DNA from: Anaerolineae bacterium
GTDB lineage: Bacteria; Chloroflexota; Anaerolineae; 4572-78; J111
DNA: 64,000 bases
Assembly (NCBI GenBank): GCA_023151115.1
Contig: JAKLJP010000011.1
Span: 148,028-212,027 of the forward strand
Direction of reading: 5' to 3'
Position 1 is the stretch's first letter, and every line of letters starts with the position of its first letter. A program made the translations under genes and the position numbers. A model generated the notes under the pieces. The model searched no databases, had not been told where the DNA came from, and worked only from the letters and a program-made list of their open reading frames with translations. Below, in pieces: positions 23,579 to 33,260 of the stretch.

Positions 23579-24736
23579 TTGAAAATTGAAACCTTTGCCC
23601 TCGAACGATGGATGACCACCTACGAAATGCACGTCAAATACGATATTGCCGAAAGCGGAATTTTGCCCCTGACGGTCAATGACCTGCTGCAATTTGAGCC
23701 ACCTGAAAAGCGGGACGAGATCCTGCAACGGCTGCTGGAAATGCCCCTGGGCTACAGCGAAGCCCCCGGCTCGCTGGAACTACGCTCGCTGCTGGCCGCC
23801 ACCTATGATAACTGCGGCCCGCAGAATATTTTGATTACCACCGGGGCCATTGAAGCCAATTTTCTGCTTTTTAATACTCTGCTCGACCCCGGCGACCACG
23901 TGGTAGCGGTCTATCCGGCTTACCAGCAGCTTTACAGTGTGCCCCGCGCCATCGGCTGCGAGGTTTCGCTCTGGAAACTCCGGCCCGAAAACGGCTTTCG
24001 TTACGATCTGGACGAACTGGAGCGGCTGGTTACTCGACAGACTCGCCTGATTGTGATCAATACCCCCCACAACCCCACCGGAGCTATGCTCTCCACGGAA
24101 GATGTTAGGCGCATTTATATCCTGGCCGAGTCGGTGGGGGCGAAAGTTTTGGGCGATGAAGCCTACCGCTGGCTGACCATCCCCGGCGGCGATGATTTTG
24201 CCCCGCCGATGGTTAACCAGGGACCGGCCGGGATCAGCGTCGGCACGCTGTCCAAGCCGTTTGGCCTGCCGGGGCTGCGTATCGGCTGGATCGCCGGCCC
24301 GGCCGACCTGATTACTCAATGCTGGGCCATGCGCGACTACGTGTCGCTGAGTCCGGGTAAACTCAACGACGCCCTGGCCGTCCTGGCCGTCAAGCACCGC
24401 GAGCGGGTGTTTGAACGCAATCACGCCATTATCAGCCAAAACCTGGCCTGCGCCGCCGATTGGATGGCCCGCCACGCCGATACTGTCTCCTGGACTCCGC
24501 CACGCGGGGGCTTGCTGGCCCTGCTGCGCTACAACCTTGATATTCCTTCGCTGGAGCTGGCTAACAAGCTGGCCGAGGAGTACAGCGTGATGCTGGCCCC
24601 CGGTTCCGCCTTCGGTTTCGAGCATCACCTCCGGCTGGGCATCGGCCAAAATCCGGCTATCTTCGCCGCCGGGCTAAAGCGCACCGCCGAATGTCTGGCA
24701 GAGTTGCAGGCGGAGGGGGTTAAACGGCTGAGTTAG
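23579..24736 (+). CDS. PLP-dependent aminotransferase, class I/II
   Basis: 385 residues, fold type I. TTGAIEANFLLFNTLLDPGDH, the substrate-contact INTPHNPTGAM, the cofactor Asp in VLGDEAYRWL, and the PLP-lysine in GTLSKPFGLPGLRIGW are all seen. The N-terminus (RWMTTYEMHVKYDIAESG) resembles the capreomycidine-synthase-like branch of this superfamily, so an unusual amino acid or cyclisation reaction is possible, though a simple transaminase cannot be excluded. TTG 23579 is the only start near conserved sequence. Confidence 0.85.
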   Translation: MKIETFALERWMTTYEMHVKYDIAESGILPLTVNDLLQFEPPEKRDEILQRLLEMPLGYSEAPGSLELRSLLAATYDNCGPQNILITTGAIEANFLLFNTLLDPGDHVVAVYPAYQQLYSVPRAIGCEVSLWKLRPENGFRYDLDELERLVTRQTRLIVINTPHNPTGAMLSTEDVRRIYILAESVGAKVLGDEAYRWLTIPGGDDFAPPMVNQGPAGISVGTLSKPFGLPGLRIGWIAGPADLITQCWAMRDYVSLSPGKLNDALAVLAVKHRERVFERNHAIISQNLACAADWMARHADTVSWTPPRGGLLALLRYNLDIPSLELANKLAEEYSVMLAPGSAFGFEHHLRLGIGQNPAIFAAGLKRTAECLAELQAEGVKRLS

Positions 24737-24746
24737 GCCGGAGCAT

Positions 24747-24796
24747 CTTGCGTCTTACGTCTTGCGTTACTCTTACGCAAGACGTAAGACGCAACA
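24747..24796. repeat. TTGCGTCTTACG palindrome
   Basis: CTTGCGTCTTACGTCTTGCG is mirrored by CGCAAGACGTAAGACGCAAC with a short TTACTCTTA centre: a near-perfect hairpin between the aminotransferase and RidA genes. Confidence 0.85.
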
Positions 24797-24834
24797 CAAA
24801 CATTGAATTTTAGGCGCTATTAAGGAGACTCCCT

Positions 24835-25245
24835 ATGACTGCTCAAAACCCAACCGTTCGTTTCATTAATCCCCCTACGGTATCTCAGCCTACTGGCTAC
24901 ACTCATGTGGTCGAGGTGATGGGCGGCAAAACCGTTTATATTTCCGGCCAGATTGCCTTCGACTCGCAGGGCAAAGTGGTCGGCGTGGGTGATTTGGCGG
25001 CGCAGACGCACCAGGTGTTTGCTAATTTGCGAGCAGCCCTGGCGTCTGTCGGGGCCGATTTTAGCGAGGTGGTAAAATTGAATTATTACCTGCTGGACAT
25101 GTCGCAACTACCCACCGTGCGCGAGATTCGCAACCAGTATATCAACACGGCGCAGCCGCCGGCCAGCACGGCAGTTCAGGTGGGTGGGCTGGCTCACCCC
25201 GACCTGCTGATCGAGATCGAGGCGGTGGCGGTTATTCCGGCTTGA
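24835..25245 (+). CDS. RidA (YjgF/YER057c/UK114) family protein
   Basis: 136 residues with the family pattern: GKTVYISGQIAFDSQGKVVG, QTHQVFANLRAALASVGADF and a C-terminal IEIEAVAVIPA. RidA proteins deaminate reactive enamine/imine intermediates or act as chorismate-like ring enzymes. It is the first gene of a RidA-SDR-amine oxidase operon (9 bases to the next gene), so removal of an imine made by the oxidase or by the upstream PLP enzyme is plausible. Confidence 0.92.
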   Translation: MTAQNPTVRFINPPTVSQPTGYTHVVEVMGGKTVYISGQIAFDSQGKVVGVGDLAAQTHQVFANLRAALASVGADFSEVVKLNYYLLDMSQLPTVREIRNQYINTAQPPASTAVQVGGLAHPDLLIEIEAVAVIPA

Positions 25246-25254
25246 GGTTCAAGC

Positions 25255-25962
25255 ATGGCATCTACCTCACGGGTGGCGATTGTCACCGGGGCAAATCGCG
25301 GCCTGGGTTTTGAAACGTGTCGCCAACTGGCTCAGCAGGGCTATCAGGTGGTGCTGACCAGCCGCGATAAGGCCAAAGGCCAGGCTGCGGCTGAGACGCT
25401 TCGGCGTGCAGGCGGCAGCATTGTTTATCACCCGCTTGATGTAACTTCTGAAGAGAGCATTAGCCAACTGCGCGATTTCGTCGCCCGTGAATTGGGCCGG
25501 GCCGATGTTCTGGTCAACAACGCGGCGCTCTACCTGGATGAAGGGCGCGATGTGCTGGAGGTTGAGCTGGAGGTTTTTCGGACCACCATCGAGACCAATG
25601 TTTACGGGCCGCTGCTGCTGTGCCAGCAATTTGTCCCGTTGATGCTCAAGCAAAATTACGGGCGGGTGGTCAATGTTTCCTCCGGCAGCGGGCAGTTGAG
25701 CAGCATGGGCAGCGACACCCCGGCCTACGCTATGTCGAAAACCGCGCTCAACGCGCTGACCCTGATGCTGGCGCAGCGGGTCAAGGGGAGAAACATTCTG
25801 GTCAATGCTGTTTGCCCCGGCTGGGTGCGGACAGATATGGGCGGGGTGTATGCGCCTCGCTCGGTTGAGGAAGGCGCAGATACCATTGTCTGGCTGGCAA
25901 CGCTGCCGGCTGGTGGGCCGAACGGCGGCTTTTTTCGAGACCGTCACAGGATTGAATGGTAA
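25255..25962 (+). CDS. Short-chain dehydrogenase/reductase (SDR)
   Basis: 235 residues. Nucleotide-binding TGANRGLGFETCRQL, NNAALY, and catalytic Ser (VSSGSG) with Tyr-x-x-x-Lys in YAMSKTALN. The carbonyl-reductase-like C-terminus PGWVRTDMGG is present. Expected to reduce a carbonyl with NAD(P)H. It lies between RidA (9 bases upstream) and the amine oxidase (3 bases downstream). Confidence 0.93.
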   Translation: MASTSRVAIVTGANRGLGFETCRQLAQQGYQVVLTSRDKAKGQAAAETLRRAGGSIVYHPLDVTSEESISQLRDFVARELGRADVLVNNAALYLDEGRDVLEVELEVFRTTIETNVYGPLLLCQQFVPLMLKQNYGRVVNVSSGSGQLSSMGSDTPAYAMSKTALNALTLMLAQRVKGRNILVNAVCPGWVRTDMGGVYAPRSVEEGADTIVWLATLPAGGPNGGFFRDRHRIEW

Positions 25963-25965
25963 TTT

Positions 25966-27246
25966 ATGCCAACTGTTATGGGTGAAATTGTCATCATTGG
26001 CGCGGGTATGGCCGGACTGGCCGCGGCTCAACGGTTGGGTCAAGCGGGCCTGCCCGCTTTGGTGCTGGAAGCCCGGCAGCGGGTGGGCGGACGTGTCTGG
26101 ACCGATCGCTCTCGCGGCATAGTTGAATTTGGGGCGGAGTTCATTCACGGCAAAAAAGCAGTCACCTGGGATTTAATCAAGCAGGCTGGTTTGAGCGCAA
26201 CTTTGTGGCCGCCGGAAGCGCTGGCCGGCTCGGCGGCAGCCTATCGTTTTGCCTGTCAGGGGCGTTTTTTGCCGTCTAGCAGCGATGTGCCGGCTCGAAC
26301 CGAAAATTTATACGAACTGACCGAAGGTTACGATGGGCCTGAGCAAAGCGCCACCGAATGGATGGCCAGCCTCGCTCCGGCCGGTGATTTGGCTGCTCAA
26401 TTTGCCTTGCAGCGGCTGGCGAATGTGGAAGCCGCCGATGTTGCCCGGCTGAGCGTGCAGGCGTTGGGACTGGACCGGCGCATGGATACTGCCGGTTGGG
26501 GCGATGATTTTCACGTGAATGATGGTTACGACTCCCTGGCCGCATTTTTGGCGCAAGGGTTAGAGGTCAGCCTGAATACCGCAGTCACGCAAATTGATTG
26601 GGACGAGACGGGCGCGATGCTCCATTTGGCTAACGGGCAGACAATTCAGGCGCGGCGGGTCATTGTGACGGTTCCTCTCGGCGTGCTACAAGCCGGTACG
26701 CTCCGGTTTTGTCCGGCCTTGCCCCCGGAAAAAGAGCAGGCCATTAGCGCTTTAGCCATGGGCAGCGTCGCCAAGCTGTCCTTGTGGTTCGAGCAGGTTT
26801 TTTGGCCGCCCTTTGCTTTTTTGCACAGCGACGGCATGGTGTTGGCCTGGTGGCCGATCTACAGCGAGCAGGGAGCGGTGTTGATGGGCTATACCGGCGG
26901 CCCGGCAGCCCTCAGGCTGGCCGCTTTGGGAAATGAGGCAGCTGTCGAGCAAGGTCTGGCCGAAGTGACGGCCTTATTTGGTTCAGCAGCCAGAGAAACT
27001 TTTGTCAAAGGGCAGTTGGTAGATTGGTCAAGCGACCCCTGGGCGCGAGGCGGTTACACCTATACCCCCGTCGGGGCCGGCAACGCCCGCGCCGAACTGG
27101 CTGCGCCTGTCGCCAATGCCCTCTTTTTTGCCGGCGAGGCGACTTGCACCAATGGCCATCCGGCTACCGTTCACGGCGCGATTGAGAGCGGTTGGCGAGC
27201 CGCGGGCGAGATTTTGACCTTAGCTCAGCCAAACCCGCAGGTGTGA
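25966..27246 (+). CDS. Flavin monoamine oxidase family protein
   Basis: 426 residues. N-terminal FAD-binding VIIGAGMAGLAAAQRLG, the second motif EARQRVGGRVWT, and a C-terminal FFAGEATCTNGHPATVHGAI as in amine oxidases/polyamine oxidases. It probably oxidises an amine to an imine. The frame has an ATG at 25966 and another at 25978; the first is 3 bases from the SDR stop and was kept. No signal peptide. Confidence 0.92.
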   Translation: MPTVMGEIVIIGAGMAGLAAAQRLGQAGLPALVLEARQRVGGRVWTDRSRGIVEFGAEFIHGKKAVTWDLIKQAGLSATLWPPEALAGSAAAYRFACQGRFLPSSSDVPARTENLYELTEGYDGPEQSATEWMASLAPAGDLAAQFALQRLANVEAADVARLSVQALGLDRRMDTAGWGDDFHVNDGYDSLAAFLAQGLEVSLNTAVTQIDWDETGAMLHLANGQTIQARRVIVTVPLGVLQAGTLRFCPALPPEKEQAISALAMGSVAKLSLWFEQVFWPPFAFLHSDGMVLAWWPIYSEQGAVLMGYTGGPAALRLAALGNEAAVEQGLAEVTALFGSAARETFVKGQLVDWSSDPWARGGYTYTPVGAGNARAELAAPVANALFFAGEATCTNGHPATVHGAIESGWRAAGEILTLAQPNPQV

Positions 27247-27430
27247 CTCAGAGCGATGGGCGTGTTATAATTATTAGACATTATCCCGATTAGATTTATG
27301 TCACCCGGAAAGAGCAGGATTATCTGAATGATAGGTCAAAATCCTTTAATTCTGGAAATCCCGCTCTAAACGGGGCTACAAAACGCACCCCAATTAAAGC
27401 GATATAATGTCTATTGAACGAGGTGTTGCG

Positions 27431-27985
27431 ATGATTACAAAAACTCGTGAAGCCACGCTAGAAGATTTGTATCATGTGCCGGAGAACGGCAAAGCTGAAC
27501 TTGTCAATGGGGAGTTAGTGCTGATGAGTCCAACCGGGGCTAAACCAGGATATGCGGCTGACGAAATTTTTGTATCCTTGCGGAATTACAGCAAACGTAC
27601 CAAAGTAGGGCGGGCGGTTGGCGATAATAAAGGTTTTCATGTCAATTTACCCCATCGTACTTCGTTTAGCCCGGATACAGCTTTTTACATCGGCCCCGAC
27701 CCTGGCATGAAGTTTTTTGAGGGAGCGCCCATCTTTGCGGCTGAAGTGAGAAGCGAAGGAGATTACGATCTACAGGCTGAACAAGCGATGGCCGACAAAC
27801 GCCGAGATTATTTTGCGGCGGGAACTTTGGTGGTTTGGGATGTGGATTTGCTGAGCAACGATGTGGTCAGAGTTTACCGCGCCGACAATCCTGAGACCCC
27901 AACTATCTATCGTCGCGGTGATCTGGCCGAAGCCGAACCGGCCTTGCCGGGTTGGACCATGCCGGTTGATGATTTATTTGCGTAA
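27431..27985 (+). CDS. Uma2-family (DUF820) putative restriction-endonuclease-like protein
   Basis: 184 residues with the PD-(D/E)XK-like Uma2 pattern: [39 protein letters not shown] (Glu) and [19 protein letters not shown]. These proteins are abundant in Chloroflexota and Cyanobacteria with unknown biological roles. ATG 27431 is preferred (GAGG upstream, conserved start). It stands alone between the amine oxidase and the SPASM radical SAM gene. Confidence 0.88.
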   Translation: MITKTREATLEDLYHVPENGKAELVNGELVLMSPTGAKPGYAADEIFVSLRNYSKRTKVGRAVGDNKGFHVNLPHRTSFSPDTAFYIGPDPGMKFFEGAPIFAAEVRSEGDYDLQAEQAMADKRRDYFAAGTLVVWDVDLLSNDVVRVYRADNPETPTIYRRGDLAEAEPALPGWTMPVDDLFA

Positions 27986-28020
27986 GTATTGTTGCCCCTC
28001 ACTATTTTACTTTTTACCCA

Positions 28021-29100
28021 ATGCTCAATCTTTTGCCTAAACTTCCTCTCTACTGGGCCTATCGAAAATTCGGCTGGCCGATGATGCTGCCGTTCTCCAT
28101 CGTGGTCAGTGTGAGTTATCGCTGCAACAGCAAGTGCAAAACCTGCGATGTCTGGCGCAAGCCCAACGACGATATGACCCTGGAGGAGTGGGATAAAACG
28201 TTTGCCAATATCGGGCGCGGCCCGCTTTATTTCACCTTTACCGGCGGCGAGCCATTTATGCGTAAAGATACGGCCGATATGGCCCTGTCGGCCTACCAGC
28301 ACTGCCGCCCGGCGGTGATTACGATTCCGACCAATGGCATCCTGACCAAACAGATTATCAGCCAGGTAGACCGCCTGTGCGCCGGGGCACCGAAAGCCAA
28401 CATTGGCATCAATCTCTCGCTGGATGAGGTGGGCGAGCTCCACGACGAAATTCGGATGGTGCCGGGCAACTGGGCCAAAGCGATGAAAACCTGGGCCGAA
28501 CTCAAGGCGCTGCAAAAACAGCACAAAAACCTGGTGTTGACCAACCACACCGTCATCTCCAATTACAACATTGACCGCTTTTTTGAAATTTACGCCGGGC
28601 TGGAATTTTTAGAGCCGGATAGTTACATCACCGAAATTGCCGAAGAACGGGTCGAGTTGGATACGATTGATTGGGAAATTACCCCCCTGGCCGAAAAATA
28701 TGGTCCCATCGCCGATTTCCTGAGCCAGAAGGCTACACAGCGCCCGGTCAAAGGGTTTGCTAAAATTACCCAGGCTTTCCGGGCCGAGTATTATCAATTG
28801 GCCAAGCGTATCCTCTATGAAGAACGGCAGGTTATCCCCTGCTATGCCGGCTGGGCCAGTTGCCAGCTTGCCCCCAACGGCGATGTCTGGAGCTGCTGCA
28901 TCCGGGCAGAAAATGTCGGCAATTTGCGCGACCACAATTATGATTTGCGCCCCATCTGGCGCGGCCAGGCGATGGCGCAACTGCGCCACAGCATCGCCCA
29001 GGGCGAGTGCCAATGCCCCATGGCCAATGCCTCTTACGCCAACATGGTTTTGCACGCGCCGACCCTGGCCAAAGTGGTTTCAACGGTTGTCACCTCATAA
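28021..29100 (+). CDS. Radical SAM protein with C-terminal auxiliary-cluster (SPASM-like) region
   Basis: 359 residues. Radical SAM motif C35-NSK-C39-KT-C42, then [10 protein letters not shown]. The C-terminal region [21 protein letters not shown] and ECQCPMA holds cysteines spaced like a SPASM/twitch auxiliary Fe-S site. Unlike the other four, there is no B12-binding domain. Such enzymes modify peptides, sugars or lipids. It has no strong ribosome-binding site near ATG 28021, and lies 200 bases before the FHA/beta-propeller gene. Confidence 0.9.
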   Translation: MLNLLPKLPLYWAYRKFGWPMMLPFSIVVSVSYRCNSKCKTCDVWRKPNDDMTLEEWDKTFANIGRGPLYFTFTGGEPFMRKDTADMALSAYQHCRPAVITIPTNGILTKQIISQVDRLCAGAPKANIGINLSLDEVGELHDEIRMVPGNWAKAMKTWAELKALQKQHKNLVLTNHTVISNYNIDRFFEIYAGLEFLEPDSYITEIAEERVELDTIDWEITPLAEKYGPIADFLSQKATQRPVKGFAKITQAFRAEYYQLAKRILYEERQVIPCYAGWASCQLAPNGDVWSCCIRAENVGNLRDHNYDLRPIWRGQAMAQLRHSIAQGECQCPMANASYANMVLHAPTLAKVVSTVVTS

Positions 29101-29307
29101 ACTTGCTTAAAATCTTCGCTCAAACAACTTGCTTCATTTTGAAAAATCCCTTACCATTGCCCTATTAAGCCTTATTACCGGAGTCTCCCCTGGGAACGAG
29201 TTCGGAGACTCAAGGTTTTTAAGGTTTGGCGAGTATAAGGAGCAAACCCGACCGCTGATTTGCTCGACGCGCCGTCTGAATTTCATATCCTGAAGGAAGG
29301 AACGAGA

Positions 29308-31368
29308 ATGTCCGAAGAGTTTGAAAAGCAGCATGAGGATGACCACTTTTTAGACCACGTGGTAGTACGCCATCCCACCGGCCAATCCGACAAGTTTACC
29401 ATTCCGGCTGATGAAGGAGTTGCTTTACGGATAGGCCGCGAACTGGACAACGAGGTGGTGCTGTTGGACCCGCGCGCCTCGCGCTACCATGCCGAAATGC
29501 GGCGCACCGCCACCGGCATCGAAATTAAAGACCTGCACAGCGCCAACGGCACGCTTATTGGAACCACCCGCCTGGAACCGGAAACATGGACCGACCTGGC
29601 CGCCGGGCAGATGGTCCAGATGGCGGAAACCCGCCTGTTTTGGGAAAAGGCGGCCTCGGCCCAATCTACCGTCGCGATGAGTCCGGCCCAAAAACAGGCG
29701 GCGGCTGCGGCCAGCGCCGCTCCCGCTGCTGTGGCTGTGCCCCCCCCACCTGTGGCGGCGCCCTCACAACGCCCGACCATCGCCCCCTGGATGATTGGTC
29801 TGGCGGTAGCCTTGTTACTGTTGCTGGCCATTGGCGCTTTTCTGTTCTTTTCTGACCGGGGTGGTCAGCAGGTAGCTGATGGCAATACCATCGTCGAGGG
29901 GCAGCCGGTTGTAACCCAAACTGCCGATAATAACCTGGCTTTGCAAACGCCCAGCGGCGGCCCGACCAATACGCCTACGCCCAGCGGCCCCCAGTTGGCT
30001 ATCCCGGTGGTTGAAGTCGTCTCGGCGCAAGTCCAGCCGATTCTCCTGGGCGCTTTGCCCAGCACCGACGAAGCCCTGTTAATGGTTAAAGTGCGGGTGC
30101 AAAATGTGGGCAACGCGCCGTTTGTTATCTCCACCGATGACTTCTCGGTGCGTACCCGTGATGGCAAAACCACCCTGCCCGAAGCAGGCGGAACCACCAG
30201 CGAAGAGGGCCTCAGGCGGCTAGGTGCGATTGACCGCTTTAACAATTTGAATTTAACTCCGGGCGGCAGCGTCCCCGAAAGTTTGATTTTTGAAGTTAAA
30301 CCTGAAACCTATGATTTTGAGTTAGTGTTTGAACCGGATGACCTTGCCCCCATTGTTTTGGGCCTGGGGACGATTCACGCCGGTGATGAGTTAGCCCTGG
30401 CTTTGGGTACGCCGATAGCCGAAGAGACGGAAGAAGCGGTGGCGGCTGCTGCGGCCAGTGCCGCCACCCCCACCCTCGAACCGACGCCAACCGCCACCCG
30501 CCCACCGGTGATTCCCGCGCCGCAGGTAGTGCCCAAGTCGGCCCTGGTGGGCACGATTGCTTATGCCGTTTTTAACGGCAATGATTACGATCTTTACATG
30601 GGCCAGGCCGACGGCTCGGGGACCAAGTTTTTCCGGGCCGGGGCCAGCCAGCCGGCCTTTAGCCCTGACGGTTCGCGGATTGCATTTCACTCCTGGAAAG
30701 GGGATTCGCGGGGCCTGGTGACGATGGATGTTTCCGGGGCCAACGGCGTCCTGATTTCCAATTTTATCGAAGACCAACTGCCCACCTGGATGGCCGATGG
30801 CGAGGATATCATCTACTTAAGCCGTCGTTCCGGCGGCCGCCAATCGCAACTGTTCAGAGCCAACGGTTCGACCGAATTGGCCGAGGCGACGCTTATCGGC
30901 GAAGGCGAATATCCGGCGGTTAATGCCCAGGGCAAGCTGGTTTTTAAAGGCTGGGGTACCACCGCTTACGGTCTTCGCACGGCCACCAGCAAGATGGAGG
31001 ACTTGCAAACCGTGACCAATGTGGACGAAGATACGGCTCCGGCGCTCTCGCCCGATGGGGAACAAATTGTCTTCATGTCGCGGCGTGAGGGCAACTGGGA
31101 GATTTACATTGTTAACGCCGATGGCAGCGGCTTGCAGCGTTTGACCAACGACCCCGCCGAAGACGGCCTGCCCACATGGTCGCCCGACGGTAACGCCATT
31201 GCCTTTGTCAGCAATCGCGGCGGCCCCTGGGCGGTGTGGGCTATGACCCCCGACGGCAGCGGCCAGCGCCAGCTTTTTACCATGGAAGGCTCGCCCGATG
31301 GGCAAGTGGGCACCGATACGTTCGCCAGCCGCGGCTGGGCCGAAGAACGAATCAGTTGGACGAAGTAG
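29308..31368 (+). CDS. FHA domain / transmembrane / beta-propeller protein
   Basis: 686 residues. An N-terminal FHA phosphothreonine-binding domain (LRIGRELDNEVVLLDPRASR, YHAEM, SANGTLIG) is followed by an Ala/Pro linker, one membrane helix (MIGLAVALLLLLAIGAFLFF), a DUF4352-like beta domain (VMVKVRVQNVG-like), a Thr/Pro linker and TolB-type PD40 repeats (PAFSPDGSRIAFHS, PALSPDGEQIVFMSRREGN, PTWSPDGNAIAFVSNRGG). The FHA would face the cytoplasm and the propeller outside. ATG 29308 has GGAAGG upstream. It may sense an external ligand and respond to a Ser/Thr kinase; no kinase is in the window. Confidence 0.87.
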   Translation: MSEEFEKQHEDDHFLDHVVVRHPTGQSDKFTIPADEGVALRIGRELDNEVVLLDPRASRYHAEMRRTATGIEIKDLHSANGTLIGTTRLEPETWTDLAAGQMVQMAETRLFWEKAASAQSTVAMSPAQKQAAAAASAAPAAVAVPPPPVAAPSQRPTIAPWMIGLAVALLLLLAIGAFLFFSDRGGQQVADGNTIVEGQPVVTQTADNNLALQTPSGGPTNTPTPSGPQLAIPVVEVVSAQVQPILLGALPSTDEALLMVKVRVQNVGNAPFVISTDDFSVRTRDGKTTLPEAGGTTSEEGLRRLGAIDRFNNLNLTPGGSVPESLIFEVKPETYDFELVFEPDDLAPIVLGLGTIHAGDELALALGTPIAEETEEAVAAAAASAATPTLEPTPTATRPPVIPAPQVVPKSALVGTIAYAVFNGNDYDLYMGQADGSGTKFFRAGASQPAFSPDGSRIAFHSWKGDSRGLVTMDVSGANGVLISNFIEDQLPTWMADGEDIIYLSRRSGGRQSQLFRANGSTELAEATLIGEGEYPAVNAQGKLVFKGWGTTAYGLRTATSKMEDLQTVTNVDEDTAPALSPDGEQIVFMSRREGNWEIYIVNADGSGLQRLTNDPAEDGLPTWSPDGNAIAFVSNRGGPWAVWAMTPDGSGQRQLFTMEGSPDGQVGTDTFASRGWAEERISWTK

Positions 31369-31400
31369 CCCAAACTGAGACAAGAGTAATTGTAAAATTT

Positions 31401-31462
31401 AAGGAACTGAGGGAACTAAGGGAACTTAATCCCGTTAGTTCCCTCAGTTCCTTTAGTTCCTT
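31401..31462. repeat. GGGAACT palindrome
   Basis: AAGGAACTGAGGGAACTAAG is mirrored by GTTAGTTCCCTCAGTTCC around a GAACTTAATCCC centre, in the 285-base gap before radical SAM gene 4. The rest of that gap is AT-rich and may hold a promoter. Confidence 0.8.
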
Positions 31463-31653
31463 GACGCTACTACTGTTGACCTGTAATAAATATAATAATT
31501 AGTAAAAAAATTATAAAATTGACAAAAAAATTCCCCTCCCCTATAATCAGCCTGCTTAGACTGGATCAACTCTACTCGTTCCCGAACTGGGAACGAGTAG
31601 AAACGAGTAGACAGGGTTCAGCTACAAATCCCCCTTAAAGGAGGAGATTGTCC

Positions 31654-33096
31654 GTGACGCGAGTTTTGTGGGTAGAAAAACAAATTGATTACGAGCCGCA
31701 GGGCATTATGTCTATGTCGGCGGTGCTAAAGCAGGCGGGGCATGAAGTCGCCCTGGCGATTTGCGCCCAGGAAGACCCGGTTCAACTGGCTAAAGAGTTC
31801 CAGCCGGATATCGTCGGCTACAGCATGATGACCGGCTCGCAGCATTACTATTTCAAAGTCAATCGCCGTATCAAAGAAGGGTTGGGCCAAAAACAGGTCA
31901 TGTCGGTTTTTGGCGGGCCGCACCCCACCTTTTTCCCGGATATGATTCACGAAGACGGCGTAGACGGCGTTTGCGTGGGTGAAGGTGAGGGGCCATTAGT
32001 AGATTTAGCCAATGCCCTGGGCAACGGCGGTTTTCACCCCGATATTCCCAACTGGTGGTTCAAGGTCGAGGGCGAAGTGGTCAAAAACCCGGTGCGCCCG
32101 CTCATCCGTAAATTGGGTGATTTGCCTATGCCCGACCGGGAACTGGTTTACAGCAAGCACGCTCCCACCCGTACCAGTCCCATCAAACACTTTATGGCCA
32201 GCCGGGGCTGTCCCTACAACTGTACCTACTGTTTCAACCACGCCTGGTACGAAATTTATACCCGTGAAAAACGCGGCTACCAGCGCAGCGTCGAGTCGGT
32301 TATCGAGGAAGTTAACTGGGTGCGGGACCGCTACCCCCTGGAGCAGGTTGTTTTTCTGGACGACTTGTTTATCATTTACGTAGATTGGCTGGAAGAGTTT
32401 GCCGAAAAGTTTCCCAAAGAGGTCGGCTTGCCCTTCTTCTGCAATGTGCGCTCTAACCTGATTACCCCGGAAAAAGTAGCCTTGCTGAAAAAGGCCGGAG
32501 CCAATACCGTCAGCATGGGCATCGAGGCCGGCAACGACCGCCTGCGCAACGATTTGCTCAAGCGCAAGATGTCCCGCGAAACCATCATCGAATCGGGCCG
32601 CATGCTGCACGAGGCCGGCATCAATCTGACTGCCACCAATATTCTGGCCTTGCCCACCGGCACCCTGGACGACGACTTTGATACCATGCGGCTCAACGCC
32701 GAGGCCAAAGTTAAATACGCCCATGCCTTTCTGTTCCAGCCCTATCCCGCTACCGAGTTGGGCGAATTTACCAAAAAGAACGGCCACATGGCCGGTAGCT
32801 TTGACGATATTGGAGCCATCGCCTGGGACAGCTCGATTTTGGTGCGTGATGACAAAGAGAAGACGCAGATGGAAAACTTGCAACGCTGGTTTGCCCTGGG
32901 CGTTGAGTTTCCCTGGCTGGAGCCGTTCATTCGCTTGGTTATAAAAGCGCCGCACAACAAGTTCACCGATACCCTCTTTTGGTGGATTCACAAACTGTGG
33001 AAAGGCTGGGCCATCACCCACCGGGTCCATCCCATCAAAATCACGCCCAAGGTCATTTGGAGCAACGCCAAGCATTTCATGCAAATGGAAGCATAG
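31654..33096 (+). CDS. B12-binding radical SAM protein 4
   Basis: 480 residues. Cobalamin domain ([43 protein letters not shown]), radical SAM motif C186-PYN-C190-TY-C193, then [11 protein letters not shown] and [19 protein letters not shown] 31654 is the preferred start because AAAGGAGG at 31637-31644 is 9 bases away; TTG 31648 is too close. It belongs to a different branch from proteins 2 and 3. It ends at a clear terminator. Confidence 0.91.
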   Translation: MTRVLWVEKQIDYEPQGIMSMSAVLKQAGHEVALAICAQEDPVQLAKEFQPDIVGYSMMTGSQHYYFKVNRRIKEGLGQKQVMSVFGGPHPTFFPDMIHEDGVDGVCVGEGEGPLVDLANALGNGGFHPDIPNWWFKVEGEVVKNPVRPLIRKLGDLPMPDRELVYSKHAPTRTSPIKHFMASRGCPYNCTYCFNHAWYEIYTREKRGYQRSVESVIEEVNWVRDRYPLEQVVFLDDLFIIYVDWLEEFAEKFPKEVGLPFFCNVRSNLITPEKVALLKKAGANTVSMGIEAGNDRLRNDLLKRKMSRETIIESGRMLHEAGINLTATNILALPTGTLDDDFDTMRLNAEAKVKYAHAFLFQPYPATELGEFTKKNGHMAGSFDDIGAIAWDSSILVRDDKEKTQMENLQRWFALGVEFPWLEPFIRLVIKAPHNKFTDTLFWWIHKLWKGWAITHRVHPIKITPKVIWSNAKHFMQMEA

Positions 33097-33124
33097 TTTA
33101 GACCTGACAGGTCTTGATTAAAAG

Positions 33125-33154
33125 AGTCCGCAAGCTTAAAGTGCGGACTTTTTT
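33125..33154 (+). terminator. Intrinsic terminator after radical SAM gene 4
   Basis: AGTCCGCA and TGCGGACT form an 8-bp stem around a 9-base loop, followed by a run of T's. Confidence 0.9.
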
Positions 33155-33260
33155 ATTTGTGAAAACAGGAAGATATGGTTTCAATCCATTAACCTTGATA
33201 TTTCTTTGACACTCCCCTTGATTAGACTATAATGAGCGCCTTACTTTAAGGAGTCAACGC

